Shown here one piece after another: positions 35,572 to 44,811 of a stretch of 55,897 bases of DNA. A model generated the notes under the pieces. The model saw only the letters and a list, made by a program, of their open reading frames with translations. It made no database searches and was not told the DNA's origin. The DNA is from Blautia sp. BIOML-A1 (GTDB lineage: Bacteria > Bacillota > Clostridia > Lachnospirales > Lachnospiraceae), in the NCBI RefSeq assembly GCF_009883055.1, contig NZ_WWVR01000021.1, positions 1 to 55,897 of the forward strand, written 5' to 3'. Each line of letters starts with the position of its first letter. The stretch's first letter is position 1. The position numbers were made by a program, and so were the translations under genes.

Positions 35572-36279
35572 TCAGCTCGGAATCAATATACATGCACAAT
35601 ACCCCGGATGCGGCTGAAAGCAATAAATAGACAGATCTTTCCCGATTTCCGGACTGTAATCATGTAAAATGACCTTTGTTCCGTTTAAAGCTACGTCGGC
35701 ATAAATAACCAGCCATTTTTTATCTCCATTTTTAAACACCTCATAAAACGAATTATTCAGCATTTCTGAAACCGGAATTCCCTCTACAACAGCCATCTCC
35801 TCATTACAATAACGAAATACAAAATCTACGCCCCTGCCGTTCGCATCAAATACAAGTTCAATAACACAAAAAGCAAGCGGCATGTCATTGAGAATACTAC
35901 ATTTTTCCAACAATTCAAGGGGGCTCATTTTCTCTGCTTTTGCATCCTGTTCTTTGGACAATCCTAGCGCCTGTCTAAGCTGTTTATGTTGACTGATATT
36001 CCTTTTTCGTCCCTGAAATACACTTCCATCTGTCATAGTATATAATCCGTCATCTGAAATATTTACAATCTGTGATTTTCGAAGAAGAATACCTTTTGTA
36101 ATATTCACAAATTCTTCATCCGGAAGATAAATTGCAATCTCTTTCACCGGAATTGCAGTCAGGATCTCTTTTCCATCAAAAAATGTAATTTTTGTATGTG
36201 GATTTTGACGTGTAAGATAAAGAATATTAGCTATATCAATATTCTTACGTTCAAAAAAATGAAGTACATTATATCTCAT
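35572..36279 (-). CDS. LytTR-type DNA-binding regulator with C-terminal PAS-like domain
   Basis: The first 100 residues follow the LytTR fold: IDIANILYLTRQNPHTKITFFDGKEIL, then EEFVNITKGILLRKSQIVNISDDG, and TDGSVFQGRKRN near the end. Residues 115-235 look like a PAS sensor (LLEKCSILNDMPLAFCVIELVFD, FRYCNEEMAVVEGIP, NSFYEVFKNGDKKWL). No receiver domain is present, so it is not a classical response regulator; the order DNA-binding then sensor is unusual. Cytoplasmic. Target unknown; the neighbouring membrane genes or the hth-ugd gene are candidates by position only. Confidence 0.75.
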   Translation of the reverse strand: MRYNVLHFFERKNIDIANILYLTRQNPHTKITFFDGKEILTAIPVKEIAIYLPDEEFVNITKGILLRKSQIVNISDDGLYTMTDGSVFQGRKRNISQHKQLRQALGLSKEQDAKAEKMSPLELLEKCSILNDMPLAFCVIELVFDANGRGVDFVFRYCNEEMAVVEGIPVSEMLNNSFYEVFKNGDKKWLVIYADVALNGTKVILHDYSPEIGKDLSIYCFQPHPGYCACILIPS

Positions 36280-36474
36280 GTAAAAGTACCTGCTTTCTGT
36301 TCATTAATAATTTTCTGACTTTTATGTTACTATAACTTTCGTCAAAATACAATAAAACTTTTCATAATTTCATTTTAAACTCTTAATTGTTATTTGTTTT
36401 TTGAGTTTAAATTAATATATTAAAAAAGCATTTAAGATTTACATGCGTTTACTCGTTTTAAATTCACAAAGTCA

Positions 36475-36503
36475 TTGCTGTTTAAATGTATTTATGTTAA
36501 AAT
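36475..36503 (+). promoter_or_regulatory. Promoter of the DUF2238-like gene
   Basis: TTGCTG (36475-36480), 17 bp, TAAAAT (36498-36503). The A+T-rich stretch 36290-36470 shows nothing else. Confidence 0.55.
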
Positions 36504-36546
36504 AAAAACAGCGAGGATAACGATACAAAGAAAGGAGGGAAAGAAA

Positions 36547-37335
36547 ATGAGAACTGATTCAGGTTTGAAAAAGAACAGAACAAAGATCCAGATGGTGCTT
36601 ACCGCCCTGGTGATCTTATCCGTTGTACGTCAGTTTTTTCTGGGAAATTACCACAATATGTTTCTGGGAATCTTAACATTGATCCTTTTTATGGTTCCAC
36701 AGTTTCTGGACAGGAAACTGAGTGTCACAATACCACCGGGACTGGAGACAGTCATTCTGATTTTTATCTTTTCAGCAGAGATTCTTGGCGAGATCAATGC
36801 CTTTTATGTAAAAATCCCCATCTGGGATACCATTTTACATACTACTAACGGCTTTCTGATGGCTGCCATCGGATTTGCACTGATTGATCTTTTTAACCGC
36901 AGTGACAGGTTTTCCATTAAAATGTCACCGTATTTTGTAGCTTTTTTTGCATTCTGTTTTTCAATGACTGTTGGTGTTATGTGGGAATTCTTTGAATTCA
37001 GTATGGACTGGTTCTTTGGAATGGATATGCAGAAAGACTGGATCGTACCGGCCATCAACTCTGTGAAGCTGAATCCTACCGGTGCAAATGTTCCGATCCA
37101 TGTAGATGTTCAGTCTCTGGTCGTTAACGGCGAGACCTGGAATCTGGGCGGCTATCTTGATATCGGTATTGTTGACACCATGAAAGATCTGATCGTAAAC
37201 TTTATCGGTGCAGTCGTATTTTCTATCATCGGTATTCTGTATCTGCGAAACCGCGGAAGAGGAAAGCTGGCAGCTTCTCTGATTCCACAGGTACGCAGCA
37301 AACAGGAAGAAGATCATTCTTCCAAGAATCAGTAA
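36547..37335 (+). CDS. Multi-pass membrane protein, DUF2238/YjdF-like
   Basis: 262 residues with about six hydrophobic segments. WDTILHTTNGFLMAAIGFALID, MTVGVMWEFFEFSMDWFFG and the final DTMKDLIVNFIGAVVFSIIGILYL match the pattern of DUF2238 membrane proteins (LH..GF, WE.FE, D...D...G). The C-terminus is a short basic cytoplasmic tail. AAAGGAGG precedes the ATG at 36547. Function of the family is unknown. Monocistronic, convergent with the ion channel gene. Confidence 0.65.
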   Translation: MRTDSGLKKNRTKIQMVLTALVILSVVRQFFLGNYHNMFLGILTLILFMVPQFLDRKLSVTIPPGLETVILIFIFSAEILGEINAFYVKIPIWDTILHTTNGFLMAAIGFALIDLFNRSDRFSIKMSPYFVAFFAFCFSMTVGVMWEFFEFSMDWFFGMDMQKDWIVPAINSVKLNPTGANVPIHVDVQSLVVNGETWNLGGYLDIGIVDTMKDLIVNFIGAVVFSIIGILYLRNRGRGKLAASLIPQVRSKQEEDHSSKNQ

Positions 37336-37344
37336 GATCCACAG

Positions 37345-37758
37345 CTACCGAAACTGGCGCACTTTTCTGGAAATATTCTCCAGTTCTTCTCTGGAAAGCT
37401 CAGGAAGTCTTTCCAGCTGATCCATAAACATGGCAAGTGTCTCTTTTCGCTGCAATTCCACCATCTGGGTGTAGAAATTAACCACTACCCCGGTGGCAAT
37501 GGCAACTACAAAAATCGAATAGATCGTCAGAAGAACGGAACACATTTTTCCAATAAAAGTAACCGCAACCACATCACCAAATCCGGCAGTGGAGATCACC
37601 GCATAGCAATACCACAGCGCATCTCCGTATCGGTTAATGTCCGGTTCAACCAGCTGGATCACTGCTGCGACAGCAAAAATAAACACAATAAAACCAATGA
37701 TAATTTTATCTGCGCGAGTCCGTTTTAAAACACTGCCTAATACTTTAATTCTTTTCAT
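37345..37758 (-). CDS. Two-TM potassium-channel-like protein
   Basis: 137 residues: basic start MKRIKVLGSVLKRTRADK, first helix IIIGFIVFIFAVAAVIQLV, pore loop with filter STAGFGDVVA, second helix VLLTIYSIFVVAIATGVVVNFY and a short coiled cytoplasmic tail. The filter TAGFGD differs slightly from the usual TVGYGD, but such variants occur in bacterial channels. GGAGG precedes the ATG at 37758. Subunits of this kind form tetramers. Divergent from the DUF308 gene. Confidence 0.8.
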   Translation of the reverse strand: MKRIKVLGSVLKRTRADKIIIGFIVFIFAVAAVIQLVEPDINRYGDALWYCYAVISTAGFGDVVAVTFIGKMCSVLLTIYSIFVVAIATGVVVNFYTQMVELQRKETLAMFMDQLERLPELSREELENISRKVRQFR

Positions 37759-37852
37759 GCCCCTGTCCTCCAATGAAATAATCTGTTGTCTGAAATTAAT
37801 TGAAGTATAGTATAAAACGGTTTCACTTGCAATATGAAAGGAGCTTAACAGT

Positions 37853-38389
37853 ATGAAAGATAATAAAGCAATGAAATACATCACTTTGATCACCGGAGTT
37901 TTAACACTGTTGTTAGGAATTTACACTCTTGTAAGGCCAATGAGGACTTTTCTCACGATCGGCTGGATCCTGGGAATCCTTCTGTTTGTAAATGGTATTG
38001 AACTTGTAATCCTTTCTTTATCCAAAGAAAAGAAAGAGATCGGGGGATGTATTCTCGGTGTTCTGGAAGGACTTGCAGGTATTATCTTATTATTCAGCGG
38101 CATCCAGCGTTTCATCACAGATGTAATGGCTGCTTATCTGGTTGGTGCAAGTATTCTGGTTTATGGTATTTTCCAGATTGTCAGCGGCACAAAGGTATAT
38201 AAAACTTCTAAAGGAAAAGGTATCCTGAGCATTGTGTGCGGTGTTTTATCCGTGATTGTCAGCATCATTTCATTTACCCATCCTGTGCTTACCATGATCT
38301 CTGCAGGATATATGATCGCTTTTTCTGTTTTCATGCAGGGTATCAATATGATCGTACTTGGAATCAATTTTGGAAAGGCAGAAAGCTGA
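37853..38389 (+). CDS. DUF308/HdeD-like membrane protein
   Basis: 178 residues with six hydrophobic segments arranged as three similar pairs (ITLITGVLTLLLGIYTLV, GWILGILLFVNGIELVIL, GCILGVLEGLAGIILLFSG and so on), the pattern of DUF308. HdeD of E. coli belongs here and is linked to acid resistance, but a general role is not known. AAAGGAG precedes the ATG. The ClC gene follows after 18 bp, so both are probably one transcript. Confidence 0.8.
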   Translation: MKDNKAMKYITLITGVLTLLLGIYTLVRPMRTFLTIGWILGILLFVNGIELVILSLSKEKKEIGGCILGVLEGLAGIILLFSGIQRFITDVMAAYLVGASILVYGIFQIVSGTKVYKTSKGKGILSIVCGVLSVIVSIISFTHPVLTMISAGYMIAFSVFMQGINMIVLGINFGKAES

Positions 38390-38407
38390 CAAAAAGGGTA
38401 TAACTGT

Positions 38408-39670
38408 ATGAATAACGCAAAAAACCCCAAAAACGTATCTTTAAAAAATCAGCTTGAATTGTGGCTGTTCTGTGCACTCATTGGTGCTGTTGCCGGTGCA
38501 CTGGTATGGATCCTGCTGAAAATAATGGCAGTCGGAACTGAATTTCTATGGAAATGGCTTCCCGGAAAAACCTCTGTTCCCTATTATACGATTCTTATCT
38601 GTGCAGCCTGTGCGGCAATTATCGGTATTTTCCGAAAAATATTCGGAGACTATCCCGAAGATCTGGAAACCGTTATGGAAAAAGTCAGAACAGAAAAAAG
38701 ATACGAATACAAAAACATGCTTGTAATGATGGTTGCAGCATTGCTGCCATTACTCATGGGAAGCAGTGTAGGTCCCGAAGCCGGACTTACCGGAATCATC
38801 GTAGGTTTATGCTACTGGGCCGGAGACAACCTGAAATATGCCAGACAGAATACCAGAAATTATTCACAGATCGGTGCCGCAGTCTCCATGAGTGTGCTGT
38901 TTCATGCACCTCTGTTCGGCATTTTCGAAGTAGAAGAAAACTCTGAGGAAGATCTTGCCGCCTTAACAAAGGGTTCCAAATTATTTCTTTACGGAATCGC
39001 GCTGGCTGCAGGCACTGGTATTTATGCAGGTTTATCTGCACTTTTTGGTGCAGGGCTCTCCGGATTTCCATCCTTTGATATGGTGGAAATCCAGAGAAAA
39101 GACTATCTGCTTATGATTCTGTATATTTTGTGTGGTCTTATCCTGGCCTGCTTCTATCAGGCAACACACAAACTGACCAGAAGTATTTCCAGCAGATTCC
39201 CGGCAGTTGTCAAAGAGATTTTTGCAGGTATATGCCTTGGAGTCACGGGTTCCTTCTTACCTGCACTTATGTTTTCCGGAGAAGAACAGATGGGAACGCT
39301 TATGAAAACCTATACCTCTTATCTGCCACTGGCACTTATTGGCATTGCGTTTCTCAAGCTCCTGCTGACAAATCTGTGTATTCAGTTCGGTTTAAAGGGA
39401 GGACATTTTTTCCCTGTCATCTTTGCCGGAGTATGTATGGGATACGGCATGGCAATGCTGACCTGCGGGCCGGACGGGGGACATGTGGTATTTGGAGCTG
39501 CAATCGTTACCGCATCACTTCTCGGCGGAATTATGAAAAAACCGCTGGCAGTAACCATGCTTCTCTTCCTCTGCTTCCCAGTCAAAATGTTTATCTGGAT
39601 TTTCATTGCAGCAGCAGTTGGAAGCAAACTCTCCACATTAAAACCAGAGCAGGTAAGTTCTGCCGTTTAA
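38408..39670 (+). CDS. ClC-family chloride channel / transporter
   Basis: 420 residues, about ten membrane segments. The region LPLLMGSSVGPEAGLTGIIVGL corresponds to the ion-binding GxEGP-type segment with the gating glutamate, and FGLKGGHFFPVIFAGVCMGYGMA to the second selectivity segment (GxFxP). Lacks CBS domains. A likely Cl-/H+ exchanger or Cl- channel in the cytoplasmic membrane. GGG at suitable distance precedes the ATG. Joined with the DUF308 gene. Confidence 0.88.
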   Translation: MNNAKNPKNVSLKNQLELWLFCALIGAVAGALVWILLKIMAVGTEFLWKWLPGKTSVPYYTILICAACAAIIGIFRKIFGDYPEDLETVMEKVRTEKRYEYKNMLVMMVAALLPLLMGSSVGPEAGLTGIIVGLCYWAGDNLKYARQNTRNYSQIGAAVSMSVLFHAPLFGIFEVEENSEEDLAALTKGSKLFLYGIALAAGTGIYAGLSALFGAGLSGFPSFDMVEIQRKDYLLMILYILCGLILACFYQATHKLTRSISSRFPAVVKEIFAGICLGVTGSFLPALMFSGEEQMGTLMKTYTSYLPLALIGIAFLKLLLTNLCIQFGLKGGHFFPVIFAGVCMGYGMAMLTCGPDGGHVVFGAAIVTASLLGGIMKKPLAVTMLLFLCFPVKMFIWIFIAAAVGSKLSTLKPEQVSSAV

Positions 39671-39684
39671 CAAAACAACCAAGC

Positions 39685-39708
39685 CCCCCGTTGATTTCTC
39701 AACGGGGG
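39685..39708. terminator. Shared terminator between clc and pgcA
   Basis: CCCCCGTTGA-TTTC-TCAACGGGGG. On the minus strand one arm encodes the last residues of the phosphoglucomutase (NPR and the stop). Same 24-nt core as at 35491. Confidence 0.88.
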
Positions 39709-41402
39709 TTTCTTATATCCATTTTTGGTACATTCAGACACTCTTCTGCACTCCTGCAGATTTCCTCTTCTGTTTTTTCAGCGGTCTCTTTATCTTCTGC
39801 GCTGACAGAAATATACATCTTAAGTTTCGGCTCTGTACCAGACGGACGGATTACAATGGAGCAGTTATCTTCCAGCAGAAACTTCAATACATCGGATTTC
39901 GGAAGGCCATCAAGACCTGCTGCATAATCCAGAAGTTTAAGCACCTTCTTATTACCAAATTTCTCAACATCACCACGAAACGCCTTCATGATCTTCTGCA
40001 TTTTGACAAATCCGGCACTGCCATCAAATTCATAACTGTGCAGGGTATTCAGACAGTATCCATACATCCGGTACAATTCATCCAGTTTATCCAGAAGACC
40101 AATGCCTTTCGTAGCATAATAGCTGAACATCTCACAGATCATGCAGGCACCGTTCACGCCATCTTTGTCGCGGACATAGGAGCCGGTCAGATAACCATAG
40201 CTTTCCTCAAAGCCAAAGACATAACTGTCGGCTTTCTTCTGCTCTTCCAGTTTGCCGATCTGCTCACCGATAAACTTAAAGCCCGTCAGAACATTGATCG
40301 TACGCAATCCATAATGCTCTGCGATCTGCTGTGCCATGTCCATCGTTACAATGGTTTTGACCATAACCGGATCTGCGGGCATTTTATGGTGCTTCTGACG
40401 CTGGCTGCAAATATAATCCAACAATAACATCCCCGTCTGATTCCCCGTCAGCAATTCATACTCTCCCGCATGATTCTTAACCGCAATCCCCACACGGTCA
40501 CAGTCCGGGTCTGTAGCCAGCATCAGATCTGCATTGCATCTTTTGGCATATTCTATCCCCAGTGCCATTGCTTCCTTAATTTCCGGATTCGGATACGGAC
40601 AGGTCGGAAATCTTCCGTCGGGCTGCTCCTGCTCTCTCACCACCGTAATATTCGTATATCCCATCTCTTTCAGGGTACGGGTAACAGGTTTTAAGCCACT
40701 TCCATTCAATGGACTGTATACGATCGCAATATTCTTATCAACTTCCTCACCAAATAAAACAGACTGGCTTTTCACCTGCTCTATAAACGCGGTAAATACC
40801 TCATCCTGAATATACTGAATGCTGCCATTTGCAATTCCTGTCTCAAAATCACTGTTTCTGACATCCGCAAAAATATCCAGCTTCTCAATCTCTTTCAGGA
40901 TGTTATCCGCTGCCTCCACTGTGATCTGGCAGCCATCCGGTCCATAAACCTTATAACCATTATATTTGGATGGATTATGCGATGCCGTGATCATCACACC
41001 CGCAGAGGTATGCAGATATCTTGCTGCAAAAGAGACGGTCGGAACCGGCATAAGAACCGGCCAGATACTGACTCTGACACCGTTCGCTGCAAACACTCCG
41101 GCAGCAGTTCTGGCAAACACATCACTCTTGATCCGGCTGTCATAACCGATTGCCACAGACGGTTCCTCAAAATTTTTCTTCAGATAATCAGCCAGCCCCT
41201 GCGAAGCCTTTGCTATGGTATAAATATTTATACGGTTTGTTCCGGCACCGATCACACCACGCAGGCCGCCGGTACCAAAAGCAAGATCCCGATAAAAAGC
41301 ATCTTCCATCTTTGCATCATCCATTGATCTCAATTCTTCAACGATATCTTCATCCATCGCTGCCTGTTTCATCCAACGCTCATATTCTTTCCTGTAATCC
41401 AT
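39699..41402 (-). CDS. pgcA: Phosphoglucomutase / phosphomannomutase
   Basis: Interconverts hexose-6-phosphate and hexose-1-phosphate, feeding UDP-glucose and, next to manA and manC, probably GDP-mannose. The 567-residue alpha-D-phosphohexomutase has the phosphoserine loop GVMITASHNPSKYNGYKVYG, metal loop DPDCDRVGIA, sugar loop GFEESYGYLTG and phosphate loop RPSGTEPKLKMY. GAGGAG suits the ATG at 41402, not the in-frame ATG two codons earlier. Last gene of the capsule operon. Confidence 0.93.
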   Translation of the reverse strand: MDYRKEYERWMKQAAMDEDIVEELRSMDDAKMEDAFYRDLAFGTGGLRGVIGAGTNRINIYTIAKASQGLADYLKKNFEEPSVAIGYDSRIKSDVFARTAAGVFAANGVRVSIWPVLMPVPTVSFAARYLHTSAGVMITASHNPSKYNGYKVYGPDGCQITVEAADNILKEIEKLDIFADVRNSDFETGIANGSIQYIQDEVFTAFIEQVKSQSVLFGEEVDKNIAIVYSPLNGSGLKPVTRTLKEMGYTNITVVREQEQPDGRFPTCPYPNPEIKEAMALGIEYAKRCNADLMLATDPDCDRVGIAVKNHAGEYELLTGNQTGMLLLDYICSQRQKHHKMPADPVMVKTIVTMDMAQQIAEHYGLRTINVLTGFKFIGEQIGKLEEQKKADSYVFGFEESYGYLTGSYVRDKDGVNGACMICEMFSYYATKGIGLLDKLDELYRMYGYCLNTLHSYEFDGSAGFVKMQKIMKAFRGDVEKFGNKKVLKLLDYAAGLDGLPKSDVLKFLLEDNCSIVIRPSGTEPKLKMYISVSAEDKETAEKTEEEICRSAEECLNVPKMDIRNPR

Positions 41403-41418
41403 TTCCATCTCCTCATTC

Positions 41419-42405
41419 TTATCCTCTCACATCAAGAAACTGCGCCTGTCCACTGATGGTAAGCACTTCAGAATCCGCCGGGACAAAAATACAGTCCCCC
41501 TTATAAAACTCCATGCTTCCATCCTCACAGGAGATCGTACCGCATCCATTCACGCACAAAAGCACACGGAAGGCAATCTCATCTGCACGATAATGCACCT
41601 TCTGGCGGCGTTCAGTATTTATCAGCATCCGATATACTTCAAAGTATTTACAGCGCGTCAACAGTTCCAAGGCAACTCCCTGACGATATCTCAGCACACG
41701 AAGCGGCTGCCGGGGTTCCGTACTGCTTTTCAGATTCGCTACCTTCAGAGCCTTGTCAATGTGAAGTTCCCTCTTTTTGCCGTCTTTTCCCGTGCGGTCA
41801 TAATCATACAGCCGATAAGTCAGATTTGAATTCTCCTGTATCTCTGCCACCAGCGTACCAGCTCCAATTGCATGGATCGTACCCGCCTCAATAAAAAACA
41901 GATCATCCTTTCTGACCGGAACCTGCTGCAGATAATTCATAAGTGTCCCATTTGCAATAGCTTTTCGCACCTCCGCTTCGGAGCTGTCACGCTTCAGACC
42001 ATACACCAGCTTTGCATCTCTGCCGGCATCCAGCACATACCACATTTCCGTCTTTCCCAGCTGTCCCTTCTCGTGCTCCCATGCATATTCATCCGTAGGA
42101 TGCACCTGAACGGAGAGATCCTTTTTTGCATCAATAAATTTGATCAAAATCGGAAGCTCCGTCATTCCTCTGTGACGCTCTCCCAGATACTCCGGGTGAT
42201 TTCGCAGCACCTCTGCCAGCTTCATACCAGCAAACTCACCACCGACCACATAACTCGGACCGTCCGGGTGCGTAGAACATTCCCAGGTCTCTGCCACGGG
42301 TGACAGATTGATTCCCTTTTCAAATTCATCATTCAGTCTGCTTCCGCCCCAAAGATAGTCCTTTCCGGACGGTCTGAGCAAAAGAGGCATATTTCCGTCA
42401 TTCAT
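41419..42405 (-). CDS. manA: Mannose-6-phosphate isomerase, class I
   Basis: Zinc cupin enzyme converting fructose-6-phosphate to mannose-6-phosphate. The 328-residue protein has the ligand segments IKFIDAKKDLSVQVHPTDEYA, GKTEMWYVLDA, FFIEAGTIHAIGAGTLVAEIQENSNLTYRLYDYDR and a cupin-like C-terminus. GGAAGG precedes the ATG at 42405; a TTG eight codons upstream lies inside the end of manC. Second of three GDP-mannose genes in order manC-manA-pgcA. Confidence 0.95.
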   Translation of the reverse strand: MNDGNMPLLLRPSGKDYLWGGSRLNDEFEKGINLSPVAETWECSTHPDGPSYVVGGEFAGMKLAEVLRNHPEYLGERHRGMTELPILIKFIDAKKDLSVQVHPTDEYAWEHEKGQLGKTEMWYVLDAGRDAKLVYGLKRDSSEAEVRKAIANGTLMNYLQQVPVRKDDLFFIEAGTIHAIGAGTLVAEIQENSNLTYRLYDYDRTGKDGKKRELHIDKALKVANLKSSTEPRQPLRVLRYRQGVALELLTRCKYFEVYRMLINTERRQKVHYRADEIAFRVLLCVNGCGTISCEDGSMEFYKGDCIFVPADSEVLTISGQAQFLDVRG

Positions 42406-42425
42406 CAAAAGCTTCCTTCCATTTC

Positions 42426-43742
42426 TCAATACTCAAGTTCAAATTTCTGCTTATCATGAACATTGATGTCTTCCCCAAGCTGCACCTCGATCAACTTCAG
42501 TTCCGTTTCAGCGATCACCGTATGGCGGCATCCGGCAGCCATCGTGATCACATCTCCTACCCTGACACTCTGCTCCATACCATCTACGACCGTTTTTCCC
42601 TTACCCGAAATAACGACCCAGACCTCATCTCGATTCTTATGACTATGATAATTCATCTTATGACCCGGATTCAACGTCACTTTGATGGTTATGGATTCAC
42701 TGTCAATATCAATAATCTTAAAACTGCCCCACGACTTCTCAGCAAACATCACACGATGATCCAGAGTACTCACAAACGGTTTAATGTAGGAGCTCTGTTC
42801 CTTATCCGATACAAGAATTCCCTCCGGTGACGCGGAAATGACCACATCATTCAGCCCCATGCAGAGGATCGGAATATCCAGTTCATTGACAACGTGGACA
42901 TTTTCACAATTCTCATTGAACAGAGCCTCACCCACTGCACGGCTGTCCATGGCCTCCGTCAGCGTATTCCACGTACCCAGATCCTTCCATATACCTGCAA
43001 AACGCATAACTTCAATCTCCGGCTCATGCTCGACAACCGCATAGTCAAAACTGATCTTTTTCAGAGTCTCATATTTACAGAACAGATCATCATAATCCAG
43101 AAAATCGATCAGCTCATGTGCCCGCTCCAGAACATAGCCCAGTCTGAAGGCAAACACACCACCATTCCACAGCGCACCCTTTTCGATATATTCCTTTGCC
43201 ACTTCCTGTGTCGGTTTCTCCTTAAACATAGAAACCCTGCTTATTGCTTCCTTGCCAAGCGGAATGATGTAGCCATATTTTTCACTCGGATAGGTAGGCT
43301 CAATCCCCATCAGGACAAGATTCGAATCGCTTTTCTGTGCTCTCTCGCCCAATGCCTTCAATGCTTCAAAATAGTCATCCTCCACATAAGGATCCACCGG
43401 GCAGACAACCACAGATTCCTCCTCCCCGACTCCCTGCACATCCTTCAGATAAGCTGCTGCAAGTGCAATCGCCGGAAAGGTGTCACGGCGGCACGGCTCC
43501 ACACTGATTCCCACGTTCTCCCCGAGCTGGTTATGGATTGCAGATACCTGCGACTTTGAAGTTGCAATCGTAACCGTAGCATCCATGTCAATCGTCTTAA
43601 TCTGCCGATATACACGCTGCACCATAGATTCCAGGGAACCATCCTCCTTATGAAAAATCTTGATAAACTGCTTGGAACGGATATCATTGGAAAGCGGCCA
43701 CAGACGCTGGCCGGAACCACCCGATAATAAAACTATATTCAT
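42426..43742 (-). CDS. manC: Mannose-1-phosphate guanylyltransferase (with cupin isomerase-like domain)
   Basis: Makes GDP-mannose from mannose-1-phosphate and GTP. The 438-residue protein starts MNIVLLSGGSGQRLWPLS, the pyrophosphorylase motif, followed by FKEKPTQEVAKEYIEKGALWNGGVFAF and a C-terminal cupin (GHKMNYHSHKNRDEVWVVISGKG), the usual bifunctional type II layout although 30-40 residues shorter than the AlgA class. GGAGGAG precedes the ATG at 43742. First gene after the terminator at 43792. Confidence 0.94.
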   Translation of the reverse strand: MNIVLLSGGSGQRLWPLSNDIRSKQFIKIFHKEDGSLESMVQRVYRQIKTIDMDATVTIATSKSQVSAIHNQLGENVGISVEPCRRDTFPAIALAAAYLKDVQGVGEEESVVVCPVDPYVEDDYFEALKALGERAQKSDSNLVLMGIEPTYPSEKYGYIIPLGKEAISRVSMFKEKPTQEVAKEYIEKGALWNGGVFAFRLGYVLERAHELIDFLDYDDLFCKYETLKKISFDYAVVEHEPEIEVMRFAGIWKDLGTWNTLTEAMDSRAVGEALFNENCENVHVVNELDIPILCMGLNDVVISASPEGILVSDKEQSSYIKPFVSTLDHRVMFAEKSWGSFKIIDIDSESITIKVTLNPGHKMNYHSHKNRDEVWVVISGKGKTVVDGMEQSVRVGDVITMAAGCRHTVIAETELKLIEVQLGEDINVHDKQKFELEY

Positions 43743-43791
43743 AACAAAACTCCTCCATAAAATATAACCACACGATGTATAAAAATAAAAA

Positions 43792-43819
43792 GCCGCATCC
43801 ATATCTCTACAAATGCGGC
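43792..43819 (-). terminator. Terminator behind fcl
   Basis: GCCGCAT/ATGCGGC stem with TTTTTATTTTT on the minus strand. It separates the fcl group from manC-manA-pgcA, which must have another promoter or read-through. Confidence 0.8.
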
Positions 43820-43848
43820 CAAAATACATTATCGATCACAGCAGCCTG

Positions 43849-44793
43849 TTATCGTTCTGCGCGCATCGGATTATGCAGAAAGTCCTCATAAGACAGGCGC
43901 AGTCCGTCTTCTAACTCCGTCTTGTAAGTCCAGCCAAGCTTCGCTGCCTTGGAAACATCCAGAAGCTTCCGCGGTGTACCATTCGGTCTGGAAGTATCCC
44001 ATTCGATCTTGCCAGTATATCCGACCACTTTTGCCACCAGCTCCGTCAGCTCCCGGATGGTCAGTTCCTTACCCGTACCGGCATTGACAGTCTCATTACC
44101 GGAATAATGATTCATCAGGAACACACACAGGTTTGCAAGATCATCCACATACAAAAACTCACGCAGCGGAGAACCATCTCCCCAGCAGACAACACTTTCT
44201 AAACCATTCACCTTCGCTTCATGGAAACGGCGGATCAAAGCAGGCACGACATGACTGTGCGTCGGATGATAGTTGTCATTCGGTCCGTACAGGTTGGTCG
44301 GCATGACAGAAATATAATCCGTACCATATTGACGATTCAGAAACTCACAGTACTTAAGCCCGGAAATCTTGGCAAGTGCATAGGCCTCATTGGTCTTTTC
44401 CAGTTCACTTGTCAAAAGGCAGTCCTCCTTCATCGGCTGAGGCGCCATGCGCGGATAGATACAGGAAGAACCAAGGAACTCCAGCTTTTTACATCCGTTT
44501 TTCCATGCAGAATGGATAACATTCATCTCCAGCGTCATGTTATCGTACATAAAATCTGCCAGTGCTTCCTGATTTGCAATAATACCTCCGACCTTTGCAG
44601 CAGCAAGAAAAACATAATCCGGCTTTTCCTCTGCAAAAAACGCTTCCACCGCATCCTGACGAATCAGATCAAGCTCCTTATGTGTACGGGTAACAATATT
44701 CGTATATCCCTGACGTTTAAGCTCACGTACAATCGCAGAACCTACCATTCCACGATGACCTGCAACATAGATTTTTGCATTTTTTTCCATCAT
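43849..44793 (-). CDS. fcl: GDP-L-fucose synthase
   Basis: Epimerises and reduces GDP-4-keto-6-deoxymannose to GDP-L-fucose. The 314-residue SDR protein has the NADP motif VAGHRGMVGSAIVREL, the catalytic SSCIYP and YALAKISGLKYCE (Tyr-x3-Lys), LPTNLYGPNDNY-like PTNLYGPNDNYHPTHSHVVPALIRRFHEAK and NAGTGKELTIRELTELVAKVVGY. It is intact, whereas its partner gmd just upstream is broken. Confidence 0.96.
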   Translation of the reverse strand: MMEKNAKIYVAGHRGMVGSAIVRELKRQGYTNIVTRTHKELDLIRQDAVEAFFAEEKPDYVFLAAAKVGGIIANQEALADFMYDNMTLEMNVIHSAWKNGCKKLEFLGSSCIYPRMAPQPMKEDCLLTSELEKTNEAYALAKISGLKYCEFLNRQYGTDYISVMPTNLYGPNDNYHPTHSHVVPALIRRFHEAKVNGLESVVCWGDGSPLREFLYVDDLANLCVFLMNHYSGNETVNAGTGKELTIRELTELVAKVVGYTGKIEWDTSRPNGTPRKLLDVSKAAKLGWTYKTELEDGLRLSYEDFLHNPMRAER

Positions 44794-44811
44794 TATCCTC
44801 TGCCTTCTTTC

